Shown in pieces: positions 58,333 to 64,000 of a stretch of DNA of 64,000 bases. Location of the stretch: the NCBI GenBank assembly GCA_003402345.1, contig QFXH01000009.1:1-64000 (forward strand), given 5' to 3'. Below the pieces are notes generated by a model. It had not been told where the DNA came from, made no database searches, and worked only from the letters and a program-made list of their open reading frames with translations. The DNA is from Candidatus Nitrotoga sp. MKT (GTDB taxonomy: Bacteria > Pseudomonadota > Gammaproteobacteria > Burkholderiales > Gallionellaceae). A program made the translations under genes and the position numbers. Position 1 is the first letter of the stretch, and the number at the start of each line of letters is the position of its first letter.

Positions 58333-59874
58333 ATGAAGCTCAACCCTTCTGAAATTAGCAATTTGATTCGTAGCCGTATCGAAAATTTCGACGCGCTATC
58401 CCAAGCACGCACGGAAGGTACAGTGGTCAGTGTAACGGATGGTATCGTTCGTATTCACGGCCTGTCAGACGTAATGCAGGGCGAAATGCTCGAATTTCCC
58501 GGTAATACCTTTGGTCTAGCGCTTAATCTAGAGCGCGACTCTGTCGGTTCAGTAGTGCTGGGCGACTATGAGCACATTACCGAAGGCGACACTGTTAAAT
58601 GTACTGGCCGGATTCTGGAAGTACCTGTCGGCCCTGAACTGATCGGGCGCGTAGTAAATGCCCTTGGGCAGCCTATTGACGGTAAAGGTCCGGTCAACGC
58701 CAAGATGACCGATAAGATAGAAAAGGTTGCACCCGGTGTAATTGACCGAAAATCAGTATCGCAACCCGTGCAGACCGGCCTAAAAGCCATTGACTCTATG
58801 GTTCCAGTTGGCCGTGGCCAGCGCGAACTTATCATCGGTGATCGGCAGACCGGAAAGACCGCCGTGGCGATAGACGCCATCATCAACCAGAAGGGTCAGA
58901 ACATGACCTGCATCTACGTGGCGATCGGTCAAAAGGCTTCTACTGTTGCCAACGTAGTACGTAAACTAGAAGAGCACGGCGCAATGGAATACACCATTGT
59001 GGTTGTGGCAACTGCCTCTGACTCTGCGGCGATGCAATTTCTGGCACCATACGCTGGTTGCACTATGGGCGAGTACTATCGCGATCGCGGCCAAGATGCA
59101 CTAATTGTTTATGACGACTTAACCAAACAAGCATGGGCTTATCGCCAAATATCATTGCTGTTACGCCGACCACCGGGTCGCGAAGCCTATCCTGGGGACG
59201 TTTTCTACTTACATTCCCGTTTACTTGAGCGTGGTGCACGAGTAAATGAAGAATATGTTGAAAAGTTTACCAATGGCGAAGTCAAAGGCAAAACAGGTTC
59301 GCTGACTGCGCTGCCAGTGATTGAAACTGCTGCAGGTGACGTGTCTGCTTTTGTCCCAACCAATGTAATTTCAATTACCGATGGCCAGATTTTCCTCGAA
59401 ACGGATTTATTCAATGCGGGTATCCGTCCTGCGATCAACGCCGGTATTTCAGTGTCACGCGTAGGCGGCGCAGCACAGACTAAAGTAATCAAAAAGCTGG
59501 GGGGGGGCGTACGTTTAGCATTGGCACAGTACCGTGAATTAGCCGCCTTCGCGCAATTCGCTTCTGATTTGGACGAAGCCACTCGCAAACAACTAGAACG
59601 TGGTCGCCTGGTAATGGAATTGATGAAGCAGCCACAATATGCACCGTTATCCGTAGCGGAAATGGCAATAACGCTGTTTGCGATCAACAAGGGCTCCTTT
59701 GATGATGTGCCTATAAATAAAGTTCTTGCATTCGAAATTGGGCTGCACACATTCGTGAAATCGCAATACAAGACCTTAGAAGAAGCGATTGAATCCAGCA
59801 AGGATTTGTCTGCCGACAACGAAAAAATCTTGATCGCTGCGATTGATAAATTCAAGTCCACTGCAGTTTACTAA
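58333..59874 (+). CDS. atpA: ATP synthase F1 subunit alpha
   Basis: A 513-residue non-catalytic nucleotide-binding subunit. The P-loop GDRQTGKT lies near residue 170, and [20 protein letters not shown] is conserved. The arginine finger lies in the [18 protein letters not shown] region. Length matches E. coli exactly. Confidence 0.98.
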   Translation: MKLNPSEISNLIRSRIENFDALSQARTEGTVVSVTDGIVRIHGLSDVMQGEMLEFPGNTFGLALNLERDSVGSVVLGDYEHITEGDTVKCTGRILEVPVGPELIGRVVNALGQPIDGKGPVNAKMTDKIEKVAPGVIDRKSVSQPVQTGLKAIDSMVPVGRGQRELIIGDRQTGKTAVAIDAIINQKGQNMTCIYVAIGQKASTVANVVRKLEEHGAMEYTIVVVATASDSAAMQFLAPYAGCTMGEYYRDRGQDALIVYDDLTKQAWAYRQISLLLRRPPGREAYPGDVFYLHSRLLERGARVNEEYVEKFTNGEVKGKTGSLTALPVIETAAGDVSAFVPTNVISITDGQIFLETDLFNAGIRPAINAGISVSRVGGAAQTKVIKKLGGGVRLALAQYRELAAFAQFASDLDEATRKQLERGRLVMELMKQPQYAPLSVAEMAITLFAINKGSFDDVPINKVLAFEIGLHTFVKSQYKTLEEAIESSKDLSADNEKILIAAIDKFKSTAVY

Positions 59875-59889
59875 GCTGGAGTCACGATA

Positions 59890-60759
59890 ATGGCTGGCAG
59901 CAAAGAAATACGAACTAAAATCAAGAGCGTTGAAAATACGCGCAAAATCACGCGCGCAATGGAAATGGTGGCAGCTTCCAAAATGCGCAAAGCTCAAGAT
60001 CGTATGCGTGCCGCTCGTCCCTACGCGGAAAAAATACGTCAAGTTGCAGCGCATTTATCGCGCGCTAATCCGGAATATAAGCATCCATTTCTGATAAAGC
60101 GTGATGTCATCAAGAACGTCGCGGTGATTATTGTCACCTCGGACAAAGGATTGTGCGGTGGTCTTAATACCAACATTCTGCGTCTGGTGGTAACGCAGAT
60201 GAAGGAATGGGAAGGCGAAAGCAAAAACATCAGCATATGTGCTATTGGCAATAAAGGATTTAGCTTTATGTCCCGTATCGGTGCAAAAGTTAAATCGCAT
60301 ATGATCGGACTAGGAGACATTCCACACATCGAAAAACTGATTGGAGCGGTCAAGGTCATGCTGGATGCTTACAATACTGGCGAAATTGATGCAATTTATA
60401 TTAGTTATAACGGCTTCGTTAACACTATGAAGCAAGAACCCAGAATGGAGCAATTATTGCCGCTCTCAAGTGAGAATCTAGAACCTGCGAATGGTAGTAC
60501 ATGGGATTACATTTATGAGCCTGATGCCAAAGTCGTAGTAGATGAATTACTAGTGCGCTATATTGAATCATTAGTTTATAACGCAGTCACCGAAAATCAA
60601 GCGTCTGAACAGAGTGCACGCATGGTAGCCATGAAAGCGGCTTCTGATAATGCAAAGGCAGTAATAGGTGAACTTAAGCTAATTTACAATAAAGCACGTC
60701 AAGCAGCGATTACTAAGGAAATATCAGAAATTGTCGGTGGCGCAGCAGCTGTAAGTTAA
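59890..60759 (+). CDS. atpG: ATP synthase F1 subunit gamma
   Basis: A 289-residue central shaft subunit. N- and C-terminal helices carry [20 protein letters not shown] and [20 protein letters not shown], with [20 protein letters not shown] between. It is followed by an unusually long 157-bp gap before atpD. Confidence 0.97.
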   Translation: MAGSKEIRTKIKSVENTRKITRAMEMVAASKMRKAQDRMRAARPYAEKIRQVAAHLSRANPEYKHPFLIKRDVIKNVAVIIVTSDKGLCGGLNTNILRLVVTQMKEWEGESKNISICAIGNKGFSFMSRIGAKVKSHMIGLGDIPHIEKLIGAVKVMLDAYNTGEIDAIYISYNGFVNTMKQEPRMEQLLPLSSENLEPANGSTWDYIYEPDAKVVVDELLVRYIESLVYNAVTENQASEQSARMVAMKAASDNAKAVIGELKLIYNKARQAAITKEISEIVGGAAAVS

Positions 60760-60850
60760 TGCTCGCAGTTGGTTGGAGCTTTAATTCTGTGCAAATGATT
60801 AACAGTATATGTAAATTTGTTGAACAAAATCATATCGCAATAGAATTTGA

Positions 60851-62338
<1,488 letters not shown>

Positions 62339-62385
62339 GGCTTGACGCTGTAATTGGACCAAGTGTCGTAGTAATAAGGAAAATT

Positions 62386-62814
62386 ATGGCAATGACTGTT
62401 CATGTTGATGTGGTGAGCGCAGAAGAATCCATTTTCTCTGGCCTTGTAGAAATGGTTGTCGTTCCAGGTGAAATGGGCGAACTAGGAATCTACCCACGTC
62501 ATGCACCACTACTCACACGCATTAAACCAGGTTCGGTACGCCTCAAACTGCCGGACCAAAACCAACTTATGCTGATTTACGTTTCTGGCGGAATGCTGGA
62601 AGTTCAGCCCAGCGTGGTTACGATTTTAGCTGACACCGCCATTCGCGGCGCAGACTTGGATGAAGCGCGCTCGCTCGAAGCTAAACGTGCAGCGGAAGAA
62701 GCCATGAAGAACCGTGCTTCTGATATTGACTACGCTACCGCGCAAGCTGAGCTATCTGAAGCGCTTGCCCAATTACAAGCAATTCAGAAAATGCGTAAGC
62801 AACAACCCCACTAA
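62386..62814 (+). CDS. atpC: ATP synthase F1 subunit epsilon
   Basis: A 142-residue subunit with an N-terminal beta-sandwich ([39 protein letters not shown]) and a C-terminal helical hairpin that can inhibit ATP hydrolysis. It closes the operon before a strong terminator. Confidence 0.97.
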   Translation: MAMTVHVDVVSAEESIFSGLVEMVVVPGEMGELGIYPRHAPLLTRIKPGSVRLKLPDQNQLMLIYVSGGMLEVQPSVVTILADTAIRGADLDEARSLEAKRAAEEAMKNRASDIDYATAQAELSEALAQLQAIQKMRKQQPH

Positions 62815-62845
62815 GCTTGCTAGGCTAGCGTGATTCGCAAATGAA

Positions 62846-62867
62846 AGCGGCTTAGGCCGCTTTTTTT
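62846..62867 (+). terminator. Rho-independent terminator of the atp operon
   Basis: AGCGGC (62846-62851), loop TTAG, GCCGCT (62856-62861), then a run of seven T. It lies 31 bases after the atpC stop and separates atp from glmU. Confidence 0.92.
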
Positions 62868-62906
62868 GTTTATACTTCTTTACCATATTTTATATCGCAT
62901 ACAACC

Positions 62907-64000
62907 ATGACTACACTCAACATCGTCATTCTTGCTGCTGGCAAAGGACAGCGCATGCACTCAAATAAACCAAAGGTGCTGCACTTCTTGGCTGGTCGTC
63001 CACTATTGCAACATGTACTCGACACCGCTGTTCAATTTTCTTCCGGTGTAACCTGCGTGGTGTATGGCCATGGAGGCGAAGCAGTGCCACAGGCGATGGC
63101 AAAATATAAGGCTGATTTTGTCTTGCAGGAACCGCAGCTTGGAACTGGCCATGCAGTACAGCAAGCACTTTCACACTTGAATGATGATACCTTGACGCTG
63201 GTGCTGTATGGCGATGTGCCGCTTATTCAGCCTGACACATTAAAAAAAATGTTGGTGGCGCAGCAAGCACTCACCCTGCTCACCATTCACCTTGACAACC
63301 CCACTGGTTACGGACGTATTGTGCGCGATAGCGCAGGCAATGTAAGTTGCATAGTAGAGGAAAAGGACGCCACGACAGAGCAGCGCACCATCCGCGAAAT
63401 AAATACAGGCATCCTTGCCGTTCCCACTCATCTACTGCGTAACTGGTTATCAAAATTGCGCAATGATAATGTACAAGGTGAGTATTATCTAACCGACATC
63501 GTCGCCATGGCTGTGGCACAGGGCGTTGCAGTACATACGGTACAACCTACCCATGGGTGGGAAGTAGTAGGTGTCAATAGCAAAGCGCAACTAGCCGAAC
63601 TGGAACGTACCTGGCAATATGAACAAGCGCACCAATTATTGGTACACGGTGTTACCTTGGCTGACCCTGCACGCCTTGATGTGCGGGGTAAATTGGTATG
63701 CGGACGTGATGTTGAAATTGATGTTGGCTGCATCTTCGAAGGCGATGTTTATCTGGGAAATGGCGTTCGCATAGGCGCTTACAGCATTATAAAAAATACT
63801 CACATTGGCGCCAACACCTACATCGAACCCTATAGCCATATTGATCAAGTAAATATCGGCAACAACTGCCGTATTGGTCCTTATGCCCGCCTGAGGCCCG
63901 GCAGCACACTACATAACGAAGTGCACATTGGAAACTTTGTCGAAGTAAAAAATAGTGAAATTGCCACCAGTAGCAAAGCTAACCACTTAAGCTATATTGG
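62907..64000 (+). CDS. glmU: Bifunctional GlmU, 3' end outside window
   Basis: Open from ATG 62907 to the end of the window (about 364 of roughly 455 codons). The N-terminal uridyltransferase domain has LAAGKGQRMHSNKPKVLH, LGTGHAVQQAL and YGDVPLIQP; the left-handed beta-helix acetyltransferase domain begins at about residue 250 with hexapeptide-like repeats (VYLGNGVRIGAYSIIKN, YIEPYSHIDQVNIGNNCRIG). It makes UDP-GlcNAc, the substrate of MurA. It is the only gene cut by a window edge. Confidence 0.96.
   Translation, partial: MTTLNIVILAAGKGQRMHSNKPKVLHFLAGRPLLQHVLDTAVQFSSGVTCVVYGHGGEAVPQAMAKYKADFVLQEPQLGTGHAVQQALSHLNDDTLTLVLYGDVPLIQPDTLKKMLVAQQALTLLTIHLDNPTGYGRIVRDSAGNVSCIVEEKDATTEQRTIREINTGILAVPTHLLRNWLSKLRNDNVQGEYYLTDIVAMAVAQGVAVHTVQPTHGWEVVGVNSKAQLAELERTWQYEQAHQLLVHGVTLADPARLDVRGKLVCGRDVEIDVGCIFEGDVYLGNGVRIGAYSIIKNTHIGANTYIEPYSHIDQVNIGNNCRIGPYARLRPGSTLHNEVHIGNFVEVKNSEIATSSKANHLSYI

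Overview
The window is a chromosomal segment of a betaproteobacterium. I place it in the Nitrosomonadales, possibly near Gallionellaceae. The evidence is gene order and protein character: the kdsD-kdsC-lptCAB-rpoN-hpf-ptsN-hprK-rapZ block, the mlaFEDCB-ABC exporter-murA-hisGD block, mnmG-rsmG-parA-parB followed by the complete atp operon, and an exosortase-H type sorting motif. This is inference from content, because no rRNA or other taxonomic marker is present. Most genes are core housekeeping genes. The parAB genes with a parS-like palindrome suggest that the right-hand third lies near the replication origin.

Layout. 1-2.5 kb: accessory DNA with a small toxin-antitoxin pair under a palindromic operator and an AT-rich CoiA-like (DUF6035-type) nuclease gene. 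2.5-7.1 kb: pepN, which carries an in-frame palindromic repeat, two small heat-shock genes with a sigma-32-like promoter, a MITE-like element and a small membrane protein gene. 7.2-12.8 kb: yicC, rph-rdgB-hemW, thiS-thiG-trmB and tRNA-Gly. 12.9-20.9 kb: a surface/exopolysaccharide region with a glycosyltransferase, a UDP-glucuronate decarboxylase, two tandem paralogous secreted proteins of unknown function, a mosaic protein with an exosortase-H mid-protein sorting motif and adhesin-like repeats, and a start-less ORF remnant. 20.9-22.4 kb: ubiX, a Gx-type transporter and a NusG-domain-II protein.

22.6-30.1 kb: a minus-strand cluster joining Kdo synthesis, lipopolysaccharide transport (lptCAB), sigma-54, ribosome hibernation and nitrogen-type PTS control (ptsN, hprK, rapZ). 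30.2-38.1 kb: a second minus-strand operon for outer-membrane lipid asymmetry (mlaFEDCB), an ABC-2 exporter, murA and hisGD. Both blocks serve the cell envelope. 38.1-43.1 kb: accessory single genes, including an alpha/beta hydrolase, a DUF1801 protein, a VOC protein, an unusual Old Yellow Enzyme homologue and a small membrane protein. 43.2-51.2 kb: metK, two lipid A-type acyltransferases, ubiD, a quinone oxidoreductase, aroC and a GAF-cyclase protein. 51.3-64 kb: parS, mnmG, rsmG, parA, parB, the atpIBEFHAGDC operon with its terminator, and the start of glmU, which runs off the end.

I did not find a convincing wholly new multi-gene system. The best candidates for novelty are the exosortase-H/adhesin mosaic with the neighbouring tandem paralogues, the palindromic element translated inside pepN, the Old Yellow Enzyme homologue that lacks its substrate-binding histidine, and the MITE-like element beside the heat-shock genes.
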